Of a stretch of 64,000 bases of DNA, positions 1-8,014 are shown piece after piece. The stretch is from contig CAYQUX010000008.1 in the NCBI GenBank assembly GCA_964420995.1, positions 1 to 64,000 on the forward strand, given 5' to 3'. The stretch comes from Leptolinea sp964420995 (lineage in GTDB: Bacteria; Chloroflexota; Anaerolineae; Anaerolineales; Anaerolineaceae). Numbering within the stretch: position 1 is the first letter of the stretch; each line of letters starts with the position of its first letter. The translations under genes and the position numbers were made by a program. The notes beneath the pieces are model-generated. The model made no database searches. It saw only the letters and a list, made by a program, of their open reading frames with translations, and had not been told where the DNA came from.

Positions 1-33
1 AAGTTCCGGCCAGTGCTTGCGGCTGCGCAGTAA
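1..33 (+). pseudogene. 3' end of the repeat-family reading frame (copy R0)
   Basis: From base 1 an open frame reads KFRPVLAAAQ and then TAA at 31-33, followed directly by a rho-independent terminator. The same C-terminal peptide (MLIYGYKFRPV...) ends the intergenic repeats further along the window. This copy is the only one without a disruption in the visible part, so it could be the 3' end of an intact parental gene lying upstream, or just another relic. Only 10 codons are visible, so the choice rests on frame and sequence similarity to R1, R4, R5, R8 and R9. Confidence 0.45.
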
Positions 34-58
34 GATTCGCATTCAAAACACAGCAAAG

Positions 59-85
59 CGCCTTCCAGAGATGGAGGGCGTTTTT
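59..85 (+). terminator. Rho-independent terminator after R0
   Basis: Inverted arms CGCCTTCC (59-66) and GGAGGGCG (73-80) enclose a 6-nt loop and are followed by five T. A nearly identical hairpin occurs at 26520-26547, also directly after a copy of the repeat family. A TATAAT box follows at 111-116. Confidence 0.75.
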
Positions 86-87
86 AA

Positions 88-116
88 TGTGTGTAGAAGG
101 TAGTATTTTGTATAAT
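88..116 (+). promoter_or_regulatory. Putative promoter of the FecR-like gene
   Basis: A perfect TATAAT lies at 111-116, about 95 bp before the proposed TTG start at 212. The -35 region (about 88-93) matches the consensus poorly. The box sits just after the R0 terminator, the same order seen after R8 and R9. Confidence 0.4.
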
Positions 117-211
117 TGATTTTGTGGGGCGTGATAGTTGTTAGCAGGTATTACAGAGTTCTTCGCGAAGCCAGACCCCAAGCAAGCCTGCCCGCCCGTA
201 GAGGTATCCAG

Positions 212-1561
212 TTGGAAAAATTTGGTTTATTACTTATTCTCCCTTTGCTATTCTCGCATTTCATCGAAACCCAAGTTGGCACAGATTTGAGGCACTTCTC
301 CGGCAAGGGACAACAAGCGGTCTGCGTCTGGCAATTGACCGAAGTTACAGAGTCAATCGCAGTCGTGGGGAATACCCCTGGCGCATCGGCGAACAGGAAT
401 GGCAACGAGATTACGACCAGCTACACACACGCCGGTAATTTTGGCTGCGGCGATCAGACCCTCAACACGATACATTCATGGACGCAACCGCCAGCGGAGT
501 TGTCCCCAGGGCAAGAGATCACCTTCGATGTTAGCGCCTCATGGGATTTGAATGGCACAACCTCCTGCACTTCTCTCACTGCGGGCGTGCACACTTTTAT
601 CATGTCAGACACAACGGTGATCAAAGCCGAAGTAAACAAAATCGTTCTCTCAAAAGAACCGAGCGGATCGGTTTCGAATTCCGGCAGTTGGGTTGTCCCA
701 TCCGGCTCAAAGGAAGGCGAGTCGCTGACGATTACCGCCAATGCCAATACCGGGATCGACGGGGGGAGTGTAAGGTATCACTACAAGTATATGTGCCAGC
801 AGCCCACGCCTGAAGCAACATTGACACCCAATCCGACAGATGAGCCTTTCAAATGTGATGGCGAGGTTCGCGACTCCGGGGCCAGGTTTGCAGATTTGTC
901 TGGCGAGGTAACCATTGCGTCTTGCTATGACCTCGAGAACGGTTCGATTGCTGAGATGGATATGGTCATTGAAACGGGGAGTATTATCCGTACAGAAGGG
1001 GATAGCGTTGCGATCATTAGCTTTGCAGATAACACAAGTTTCGTGATGAAACCGTTTACTACGGTGTATATCGAATTTCCGGGAACACAGGGAAAGTTGT
1101 CGCTGCTTGCGGGGAAAATTTGGGCAAATGTGAAACAGGCGGCTGAAACCGGTTATTTTCCGGTCATAATGAATCAGGCGGTGACCGGCACGAAAGGCAC
1201 AACCTTCGTGGTGGAAGAAACCGGACAGCTTTCTACGCTCAAAGTGCTGGAAGGCGAAATGTATTTCCGATCACTCGTCACAGGTGAAAGCGTCGATGTC
1301 ATTACGGGCCAATCGGTTGGCGCAAATTCAAGTGGGTTGACGGAAATCGTCGCCTTCGACGTTGGGCAAGAAGCTGCCCAGTGGCCCGAAACGGTCCGAA
1401 TTGAAACACAAGACAGGCCTCCTGCTACAAAAACGAACGCCAATGAGCCGCGCTTGGTGGTTTGGCTGTTGGTACTCTGTGCAGCCAGCGCTTGCTGCAT
1501 CACGTTTCTTGGGTTGATCGTATTTGTTCTATTGCGTTTTAGGAAAACTGGTAATCGGTGA
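212..1561 (+). CDS. FecR-domain membrane-anchored protein
   Basis: The product is about 449 aa. The frame is open from a TTG at 116, but that codon overlaps the TATAAT box, so I prefer TTG 212. It has GAGG seven bases upstream and yields a hydrophobic N-terminus (MEKFGLLLILPLLF) that looks like a signal peptide. Roughly residues 240-390 look like a FecR domain: VIETGSIIRTEGDS, a beta-rich core, AVTGTKGTTFVVE and VLEGEMYF. A C-terminal transmembrane helix (about 414-442) ends in a basic tail, so most of the protein is probably outside the membrane. The N-terminal part (40-200) is beta-rich and Cys-containing and was not recognised. FecR domains sense signals in TonB systems, but no sigma factor or transporter is adjacent, so the role here is unknown. 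Confidence 0.75.
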   Translation: MEKFGLLLILPLLFSHFIETQVGTDLRHFSGKGQQAVCVWQLTEVTESIAVVGNTPGASANRNGNEITTSYTHAGNFGCGDQTLNTIHSWTQPPAELSPGQEITFDVSASWDLNGTTSCTSLTAGVHTFIMSDTTVIKAEVNKIVLSKEPSGSVSNSGSWVVPSGSKEGESLTITANANTGIDGGSVRYHYKYMCQQPTPEATLTPNPTDEPFKCDGEVRDSGARFADLSGEVTIASCYDLENGSIAEMDMVIETGSIIRTEGDSVAIISFADNTSFVMKPFTTVYIEFPGTQGKLSLLAGKIWANVKQAAETGYFPVIMNQAVTGTKGTTFVVEETGQLSTLKVLEGEMYFRSLVTGESVDVITGQSVGANSSGLTEIVAFDVGQEAAQWPETVRIETQDRPPATKTNANEPRLVVWLLVLCAASACCITFLGLIVFVLLRFRKTGNR

Positions 1562-1590
1562 AATCAGCCGTGCACAAATCAGATATCGTG

Positions 1591-1704
1591 ACATTGGTTT
1601 CCTATACATTTTGGGCAGATATGCGCGTCTTGTACGCCTGTGAGAAATTGTCCCCGGAGGACTTTGTCCGCCTAGCTTCACCCGATCCAGGTTGGCACAG
1701 ATTG
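1591..1704 (+). pseudogene. DinB-like N-terminal gene fragment
   Basis: An in-frame stretch reads SYTFWADMRVLYACEKLS followed by PEDFVRLASPDPGW. This matches the usual start of DinB-type four-helix proteins (Y..WA..R.L.AC..LSPEDF). It has no start codon or downstream helices. The frame hits TAG at 1705 and runs straight into repeat R1. It is a relic of about 38 codons, identified from motif memory only. Confidence 0.45.
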
Positions 1705-1943
1705 TAGGATGAGCTCGCTTTTGAGCGCATCATCTACCTGTCAACTATGTACTTCACCGAATTGTGAGAAGAGCAGCCGCGCATTGGTATGCCGGCCTGC
1801 ACACTTGGGGTGTAGAAATGGTCACGCGCAAGATACGCATTAAGTGATACGAATGGTAACGAACGCAGTATACTGTTGTATACCATTTCATAGCCACAGG
1901 CGAGCATAAGTATCGGTCAGTGCTTGCCGGTCCGCGGTAAACA
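1704..1943 (+). repeat. Intergenic repeat copy R1
   Basis: The longest copy of the repeat family. It opens with a hairpin (left arm GTAGGATGAGCTC, right arm GAGCGCATCATCTAC), then encodes DELAFERIIYL, a broken middle, EEQPRIGMPACT, MVTRKI in a shifted frame, and ends HKYRSVLAGPR-stop (TAA about 1938-1940). Several in-frame stops show it is not translated as one protein. The rest of the gap to 2182 holds an AT-rich stretch with a TATAAT at 2071-2076 that may serve the next gene. Confidence 0.7.
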
Positions 1944-2182
1944 GCCATCATTCTCGAATAGTAAACTGCCATGAACGACTGTCAATTTTACGAACTGCAA
2001 GCCTTATTTTTTCAAGTGATAATTACATGAAAGGGTTTGGTATTTCGCTTTCCAGTTTTCATAAAAAATCTATAATAATTAAAAAAATATAGCAATTATG
2101 GCTTCCACAAATGGCTGTTTAATACATAGCTGCGCCACCTCAAAATGCTAAATACAGAACCTTACAATAGGAGGAAACAGAC

Positions 2183-3634
2183 ATGAGAATATACCTCCAT
2201 AAAAACTCGAACCGGCTCTATAGCCCGATTCTCAGCGCAGTAGTCCTGTTCTCTGCGGTAACCTGTTTAGGCGTGAAGGTTCCCAATTCCCCAACCCCAG
2301 CCCCTATCCGTTCGCAAATAGTTATACCTGCAAATACGGAGGAAACCAATCTTGCCCCTGGTACGAGCCATAATGTAATTATTGATACAGACATGGCCGT
2401 TGATGATTGGATGGCAATCCTCTTCCTCTTGCATCGCACAGATGTTATTGTTCGCGCCATTACCATCACAGGCACAGGAGAAGCCCATTGCAACGCTGGT
2501 GTCAAAAACGCTCTGGGTTTGATCACTCTGGCGCAACATGTTCCCATCCCCGTCGCATGCGGACCAGAAACCCCACTTCAAGGAACCCATTCTTTCCCGC
2601 AAGGTTGGCGAGATTTTGTGGATGGTCTTGCAGGCCAGGATTTATCAGCATCGGTCAATCCGGGAGCAGGCATCGACGCGATAAAGTTACTGACCCAGAC
2701 CATCCAGTTATCTCCTGAAAAAATCACCCTTCTGACTTTGGGACCGCTGACTAACGTCGCGGTTGCTCTTAAAGCGACTCCAACGTTGGCCAATCAAATT
2801 GAAGGAGTATACGTCATGGGCGGTGCAGTCCATGTTCCTGGTAATTTAGAAGGAAATGTTGCCGGGAATACAGCCGCTGAATGGAATATCTATATTGACC
2901 CTCACGCAGCAAATGTGGTATTTGCTTCCGGCGTTCCCGTTACACTGGTTGGTCTGGATGCAACCAACCATGCACCTTTAACTATAGATTTCTTGCAGCA
3001 ATTAGCGAATAATCAGAAGACGAACGCGACCAAATTTATACACTCGGTATTGAATCAGATGCAAGATTCCATTCGATCCGGCACGTATTATTTCTGGGAT
3101 CCGCTGTCAGCCGTGATCCTGGTAGAAAATAACCTGGCGGGTTACCAGCAATACTCTATATGCGTTGTGGAAAACGAGGACAAGGAAAGTGGGCGGACTG
3201 AAGTGAAGGACGAATGCCCGCAATTGAAAGTGGCTGTCTCTGTAAACACCGGTCGATTCGAACAGGTCTTCCTGGACACACTGAACAGCCAACCTGCTTT
3301 GTCTACAGTCAACCTTTCTTCTTTAGAGGGAACATGGTCTGGCACAAGTCATAATGGCAATCTTGCTATGCAGGTTACTATTAAGTTAACCGGTATCTGC
3401 AATACCGGTACCCCATGCGGGACTTTTAATATTGCCACGCTGCCTTGTTCCGGAGAATATGTGTTCATCAGAATAACTGGTGACAACCAGTACGAATTTG
3501 CTGAGATCAACAAGCAGGGGTTTTGTGGTTATGGCCAGGAATTCTTCCAATTACAATCAGATGGCTCACTTCTATTTAAGAGCATAGGCGATTATGGAAC
3601 CAACAGTGGCATTTTGAATAAGACCATTTCTTAA
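2183..3634 (+). CDS. Secreted nucleoside hydrolase (inosine-uridine type)
   Basis: The product is 483 aa with AGGAGG at 2169-2174. A hydrophobic N-terminus includes Cys28, possibly a lipobox though AVTC is atypical. The catalytic calcium-binding motif of nucleoside hydrolases is present as IIDTD...DD (Asp68, Asp70, Asp74, Asp75). Also present are LTLGPLTNVAVAL and the C-terminal VTLVGLDATNHA, which matches the family VGLDvT motif. The enzyme should cleave ribonucleosides to base plus ribose, here outside the cytoplasm, suggesting nucleoside scavenging. Typical family members are about 310-330 aa. Residues from about 375 on (SLEGTWSGTSHNGN...) form an extra beta-rich domain I do not recognise. 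It stands alone and is followed by repeat R2. Confidence 0.88.
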   Translation: MRIYLHKNSNRLYSPILSAVVLFSAVTCLGVKVPNSPTPAPIRSQIVIPANTEETNLAPGTSHNVIIDTDMAVDDWMAILFLLHRTDVIVRAITITGTGEAHCNAGVKNALGLITLAQHVPIPVACGPETPLQGTHSFPQGWRDFVDGLAGQDLSASVNPGAGIDAIKLLTQTIQLSPEKITLLTLGPLTNVAVALKATPTLANQIEGVYVMGGAVHVPGNLEGNVAGNTAAEWNIYIDPHAANVVFASGVPVTLVGLDATNHAPLTIDFLQQLANNQKTNATKFIHSVLNQMQDSIRSGTYYFWDPLSAVILVENNLAGYQQYSICVVENEDKESGRTEVKDECPQLKVAVSVNTGRFEQVFLDTLNSQPALSTVNLSSLEGTWSGTSHNGNLAMQVTIKLTGICNTGTPCGTFNIATLPCSGEYVFIRITGDNQYEFAEINKQGFCGYGQEFFQLQSDGSLLFKSIGDYGTNSGILNKTIS

Positions 3635-3745
3635 TTGTGTAATAGCATAAAATGGCAAAGTAATCGAATGAAATAAGCGTCCTTACAAAGCTTACCACTG
3701 ACGTGTGGGATAACCCTTCGGATTATTTCTACTCCCAACCCGGTA

Positions 3746-3935
3746 TGATGATTTTGAGCACATCCACGTGACAGCGTTCGCCTGCCTGTTATGCACTCAA
3801 CCATCTTGGGCAAATTCAGAAGCGTATCTATAACACCGCATGCGCCCGGCACGGGTGACATGAGGGGCACGCGCAAGCTTTCGATCAGCGGGGAACGCTC
3901 ATCTATCGCCTTAAATCCCCACCGGTCATACAATA
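3746..3935 (+). repeat. Intergenic repeat copy R2
   Basis: Starts with codons for DDFEHIHVTA, matching the DVLxFERIHVTA variant of the family. It then has the ACCCGG/GGGTGACA and GCGCAAGC segments and ends in a frame reading TLIYRLKSPPVIQ-stop, clearly related to MLIYGYKFRPV. Strongly eroded. A terminator follows at about 3960. Apart from this, the gap 3635-4156 shows no gene. Confidence 0.6.
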
Positions 3936-3959
3936 AAATAGAGAATTGAAAATGAGCCA

Positions 3960-3990
3960 CCCTCCTTACCAACGTGGAGGGTGTTTTTTA
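3960..3990 (+). terminator. Rho-independent terminator after R2
   Basis: CACCCTCC and GGAGGGTG arms separated by about 10 nt, followed by six T. It lies directly 3' of repeat R2, as for R0, R8 and R9. Confidence 0.75.
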
Positions 3991-4156
3991 TTTCGACAGA
4001 ACTGACCTTGAGAAGGTCATCAGATGATAAACTCTACTTATGCAGGTACTAATAAACCGGTTTTACTTTATGGATCTGAATTTCGATCCAAAAATTGCAA
4101 CTGGTAACAGGTGATTTTTCCTCCATTGAATTTATGACGCAAGCGACAAACACCTC

Positions 4157-5029
4157 ATGAATATAACCATCATCAGCGTCTTATTGGGAATTGGCGGAAT
4201 GTTCGGATGGGGAATTTATGATTTTCTGGGAGGCGTTTATTCAAGGAAGATCGGCTCGAACAAATCTCTATTCTGGTCCCAGGTAGCAGGTCTGTTATTC
4301 ATCAATCTCCTTGCGTTTTTTCTTGGCGTTAGAGGTCAACCAACCATTCGCCTGGCTTTATGGTGCCTTCTGGCAGCCGTTCTATATGCAGCCGGTTATC
4401 TATTCTTCTTCAAGGGTTTTGAAAAGGGGAATGTGTCCATTGTTGCCGCGACCATGAATTTATGGGCAGTGTTTACCATGCTGTTCGCCTTCATCTTTAT
4501 GGGGCAGCGCCTTTCCACGGCACAGACTATCAGTGTGTGTATGATCATCTTTGGTGCAACTCTGGCATCCATAAATCATAAAGGAAGCACAGGTGAAAAC
4601 AAATTCCAGATTTCTAACGGTGTCAAAGAAGCGATTATCGGCGCTTTCTTTTTCGGGGTCTACTGGAATGTAAGCGAGATCATCTCGGAAGAAACCGGGT
4701 GGCTGCTTTCAACCCTGTTCATAAAGATGGGGATAGCATTTTGTTTATTGGTCCATACATTTCTTTTCAGGCAGGGGGTCGGCATAAAGCAGAGCCCTTT
4801 AAAAGTTAAAGGGATGATTCTTCTAATGGGTTGTATCGAAGTCACCGCTGTTGCGCTTGTCAATTATGGGTTGACAATAAGTGATGCAATCCTGATCACG
4901 CCGATAGCTTCCGCGCTTTCCATTGTCACAATTTCTCTGGCGGCCATTTTCTTGAAAGAAAAGATCACCGGATCGCAGGCTTTTGGGATCATCCTTGCAG
5001 TTGCCGGTATCATCATGACAGCTTTCTAG
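4157..5029 (+). CDS. EamA-family (drug/metabolite) transporter
   Basis: The product is 290 aa, the usual length of EamA permeases, and almost wholly hydrophobic with about ten predicted helices in two homologous halves. The N-terminal GMFGWGIYDFLGG and the end of each half (IFGATLASIN; KEKITGSQAFGIILAVAGI) are typical EamA features. It should move a small metabolite across the inner membrane; the substrate cannot be deduced. No strong Shine-Dalgarno sequence is visible. The gene stands alone, followed within 40 bp by repeat R3. Confidence 0.85.
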   Translation: MNITIISVLLGIGGMFGWGIYDFLGGVYSRKIGSNKSLFWSQVAGLLFINLLAFFLGVRGQPTIRLALWCLLAAVLYAAGYLFFFKGFEKGNVSIVAATMNLWAVFTMLFAFIFMGQRLSTAQTISVCMIIFGATLASINHKGSTGENKFQISNGVKEAIIGAFFFGVYWNVSEIISEETGWLLSTLFIKMGIAFCLLVHTFLFRQGVGIKQSPLKVKGMILLMGCIEVTAVALVNYGLTISDAILITPIASALSIVTISLAAIFLKEKITGSQAFGIILAVAGIIMTAF

Positions 5030-5059
5030 GTGGAATCGCTATTTCAGCAATGATAGAAA

Positions 5060-5220
5060 CTTGATTTGAGCGCTCCGTTAAACATAAGAGAAACTTTCAC
5101 TGCGCAATTGAGCTCCCCAGGCGAAAGCCGTCATGCCCGCCTGCACCCGGCACGAGTGACAAGATGGCCGCGTTTAAGATCCACGGTGATTGAAACGAAG
5201 GGCGTATTTTCATCCCAATC
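5060..5220 (+). repeat. Intergenic repeat copy R3
   Basis: Begins with TTGATTTTGAGCG-like sequence (the right half of the family hairpin). It then shows the AGGCGAAAGCCG...GCCCGCCTGCACCCGGCACGAGTGAC segment (split here for length) and AAGATCCACGGTGATTGAAACG. It lacks a recognisable YGYKFRPV tail. The remaining bases to 5359 hold only the Shine-Dalgarno sequence of the next gene. Confidence 0.5.
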
Positions 5221-5359
5221 ACCCCCAGAATCCAATAGTTGGAATTAATTCAGGCGGGTTGTACAAACCATCGTCGGGCGACCCCTTCATGAACTTCAAT
5301 CGTTATACTCTCTTTGTAAAGGAATTCCTGGATTTGCCAAAACAAGGAGAAACCCGGAA

Positions 5360-5911
5360 ATGAGAAACGTTGTCTTTGCTATCAATATCACCGTGGACGG
5401 CTGCTGCGGACATGAATCAGCCTTCGCCGACGATGAATTGCACGAGTACTATACAGGGCTTTTACGGGACTCAGACGTTGAAATATTCGGGCGCAATACG
5501 TATCAGTTGATGTACCCGTACTGGCAGGACGTCGCCATGAATCAATCGGGGTCAAAAGCGATCATTGAATTTGCCAACGCGTTCAATTCGATTCCGAAGA
5601 TCGTCTTTTCAACAACTCTGCCGGGCGTGGAGTGGAACAACACAACGCTGCTGCGTTCAAACCTGCAGGAAGAGATCATGAAATTGAAACAACAGCCGGG
5701 CAAGAAAATTTCCATCGGCGGGTTGAGCATCGCCTCGCAGCTTGCCCGGTCAGGTCTGATCGATGAGTTTCATTTTCTCATTCAGCCGGTTGTGGCCGGA
5801 AAAGGTCCCTATCTGTTCGAATCAGGCAAGAATCTGACACTGGAACTTATTGGTTCAAAAACGTTTCGCTCAGGCATTGTCGAATTGCACTATAAGAATA
5901 CAGGAAAATAA
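5360..5911 (+). CDS. Dihydrofolate reductase-like (RibD C-terminal domain) protein
   Basis: The product is 183 aa with AAGGAGA about 11 bp upstream. The family signature is clear: N-terminal NVVFAINITVDG, VEIFGRNTYQLM, and the NADPH-binding GKKISIGGLSIASQL. The C-terminus LIDEFHFLIQPVVAGKG is typical. Proteins of this type are NADPH-dependent reductases related to DHFR and the RibD reductase domain, but their physiological substrates are mostly unknown. There are no riboflavin or folate genes beside it, so a housekeeping RibD role is unlikely. Cytosolic. Confidence 0.85.
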   Translation: MRNVVFAINITVDGCCGHESAFADDELHEYYTGLLRDSDVEIFGRNTYQLMYPYWQDVAMNQSGSKAIIEFANAFNSIPKIVFSTTLPGVEWNNTTLLRSNLQEEIMKLKQQPGKKISIGGLSIASQLARSGLIDEFHFLIQPVVAGKGPYLFESGKNLTLELIGSKTFRSGIVELHYKNTGK

Positions 5912-5914
5912 CCA

Positions 5915-6046
5915 TGATAGACAGCGTATGCCTGCCTGCACCCGGCATGGGTGTATAGATGATCACCCACAAGATCCACGAAGATGAGAATGGGCGGAGA
6001 ATGCTCATTTACGGGTATATGTTTAGACCGGTTGTTAGAGCATAAG
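5915..6046 (+). repeat. Intergenic repeat copy R4
   Basis: Starts 4 bp after the reductase stop codon. It contains CCTGCCTGCACCCGGCATGG and then an open stretch reading HKIHEDENGRRMLIYGYMFRP followed by VVRA-stop (TAA near 6042-6044), the clearest surviving copy of the shared C-terminal peptide. The 5' hairpin is missing. Confidence 0.65.
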
Positions 6047-6056
6047 TATAAGAACT

Positions 6057-6098
6057 AAAAATCGTCCTTCGTTGCATGCAACAAAGGACGATTTTTTT
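6057..6098. terminator. Bidirectional terminator between R4 and glnS
   Basis: ATCGTCCTT (6061-6069) pairs with AAGGACGAT (6084-6092). The palindrome GTTGCATGCAAC forms the inner part, with A on the left and seven T on the right. It lies between convergent transcription units, so it can serve both. Confidence 0.85.
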
Positions 6099-6150
6099 GA
6101 ATCAATAGTAAGTTATAGCGACAAGGTTTTGTTTATTATTGGATGGATCG

Positions 6151-7860
6151 CTATTCGCTGGCTTTCTTTTCGATTTTCACCCATGCGTCGCGAAGGCCGA
6201 CCGTAAAGTTGAAGACCGGTTTTTCTCCGGAATCGGGGTCAATGCAGAAGTATCCCATGCGCTCGAATTGAAGTGTCTCGCCCGGCTTGAAGCCATCGAT
6301 CGAGGGTTCGACATAAGCCGGATCGAGAATGGTGAGCGAATCCGGGTTGATGATGGCCTCCAGTTCACCGTCGTCGGGACGCTCGACGGTAAAAAGCCGG
6401 TCATACATGCGCACTTCAGCCGGAACGGCGTGCTGCGCTGACACCCAGTGGATCGTGGATTTGATCTTACGCCCGTCGGGAGTGTTCCCGCCGCGGGTCG
6501 CGGGGTCATACGTGCAGTGGACTTCGATGACATTTCCGGCATCATCCTTGACCACGTCGGTGCATTTCAATATATAGGCGTATCGCAACCGGACTTCATT
6601 CCCGGGGAAGAGGCGGTAGTACTTGGGCGGTGGGACTTCGCGGAAATCGTCCTGTTCGATATAAAGCACCTTGGAGAATTTGACCATGCGCGTTCCGGCG
6701 GTCGGATCCTCAGGGTTGTTGACCGCTTCCAACTCTTCCGACTCGTTGTCGGGGTAATTGTCGACCACCAGTTTCAATGGATGCAGTACCGCCATGCGGC
6801 GCGGCGCGGTCCTGTTCAGCTCATCGCGTATCACGGCTTCCAGTCTCGCCATTTCGACCCAGCTGTCGTTGTTGGTCTCGCCCAGGCTGCTGACGAACTC
6901 GATGATGGCGGCCGGTGGTACCCCGCGGCGCCGCAACCCGCGCAGGGTGGTTAAGCGGGGATCATCCCAACCGCTAACCACACCCTCCTCCACCAACTTG
7001 CGCAATTTGCGCTTGCTCATCATAGTATAGGTCAGGTTCAGTCGCGAGAATTCAATTTGGCGGCTGGGGAAGGCGCCCAGTTTTTCCAGGTACCATTCAT
7101 ACAGGGGCCGGTGGATGATGTATTCGTTCGAACACAGGGAGTGGGTGATGCCTTCCATTGAGTCGTTCTGACCGTGCGACCAGTCATACATCGGATAAAT
7201 GTGCCATTTGTTCCCGGTGCGGTGGTGGGAAGTGTTGATGATCCGGTACATCACCGGGTCGCGCAGGAGGAGATTGGGATGCGCCATGTCAATTTTGGCG
7301 CGCAGGACGCGGCTGCCCTCCGCAAATTCGCCGTCCTTCATGCGGCCAAGCAGGTCGAGGTTTTCTTCCACAGATCGGTCGCGATAGGGCGAGGCGATGC
7401 CGGGTTTGAGGGCCGATTCAGTCTCGCTCCACTTGGTCCCCTTGGGGAGAGTACCGCGGCTGGCGCTCATCTCTTCCTGGGTCTGGTCGTCAACATACGC
7501 CAGCCCCATTTTGACCAGGCGAACGGCCCATTCATAAAGCAGGTCGAAATAGTCGGAAGCAAACGTTACCCTGGCCCACTGGATACCCAGCCAGGCCGCG
7601 TCGGCCTGGATGGCTTCGACGTATTCAGTCCCTTCTTTCGAGGGATTGGTATCATCGAATCGCAGGATAAGCTCGCCGCCGTTTTCCTTCGCGGCGAAAT
7701 AATCGATTAAGAAGGCTTTACAGTGCCCGATATGCAAATAGCCGTTGGGTTCCGGGGGCAGTCGGGTGCGAACATAATTGAAACGCCCATTTTTCAAATC
7801 TTCCGCGATGGCTTCACGGATAAAACTCGGGACGACACTGACAGGTTTATTCAAGTCCAT
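6151..7860 (-). CDS. glnS: Glutaminyl-tRNA synthetase
   Basis: The product is 569 aa, near the usual bacterial GlnRS length. It charges tRNA-Gln directly with glutamine in the cytosol using ATP. The class I signatures are present: HIGH at residues 43-46 (PPEPNGYLHIGH, the GlnRS form) and MSKRK as KMSKS near residue 285. The GlnRS-specific catalytic region (FDDTNPSKE, YDWSHGQNDSMEGITHSLCS) and the C-terminal beta-barrel anticodon-binding domain (FSKVLYIEQDDF, RLRYAYIL, GRKIKSTIHWVS) follow. The start has AAGAAGG upstream and its own promoter (7904-7932), so it need not depend on gltX. GlnRS in bacteria is generally considered a eukaryote-derived acquisition. Confidence 0.97.
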   Translation of the reverse strand: MDLNKPVSVVPSFIREAIAEDLKNGRFNYVRTRLPPEPNGYLHIGHCKAFLIDYFAAKENGGELILRFDDTNPSKEGTEYVEAIQADAAWLGIQWARVTFASDYFDLLYEWAVRLVKMGLAYVDDQTQEEMSASRGTLPKGTKWSETESALKPGIASPYRDRSVEENLDLLGRMKDGEFAEGSRVLRAKIDMAHPNLLLRDPVMYRIINTSHHRTGNKWHIYPMYDWSHGQNDSMEGITHSLCSNEYIIHRPLYEWYLEKLGAFPSRQIEFSRLNLTYTMMSKRKLRKLVEEGVVSGWDDPRLTTLRGLRRRGVPPAAIIEFVSSLGETNNDSWVEMARLEAVIRDELNRTAPRRMAVLHPLKLVVDNYPDNESEELEAVNNPEDPTAGTRMVKFSKVLYIEQDDFREVPPPKYYRLFPGNEVRLRYAYILKCTDVVKDDAGNVIEVHCTYDPATRGGNTPDGRKIKSTIHWVSAQHAVPAEVRMYDRLFTVERPDDGELEAIINPDSLTILDPAYVEPSIDGFKPGETLQFERMGYFCIDPDSGEKPVFNFTVGLRDAWVKIEKKASE

Positions 7861-7903
7861 AAGATAACCTTCTTAGATTAATGTACTCTGTGGTCATTTA
7901 ATT

Positions 7904-7932
7904 ATTCTACTTTGCGGTCTGCGAATTCGCAA
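7904..7932 (-). promoter_or_regulatory. Promoter of glnS
   Basis: On the minus strand TTGCGA (7932-7927) and TAGAAT (7909-7904) are separated by 17 bp, about 45 bp before the glnS start. Confidence 0.6.
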
Positions 7933-8014
7933 TCTTTCCGCATCCGGGGAAAAATCTAGCGTCTGAATCATATACCGGTTGACAGTCTGTGCGATCACCT
8001 TTCCGCTTTCCGGA

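Noticed and set aside
7174..7710. 178-codon plus-strand open frame over glnS
   Set aside because: Shadow of the conserved glnS gene, with no start signal or family features.
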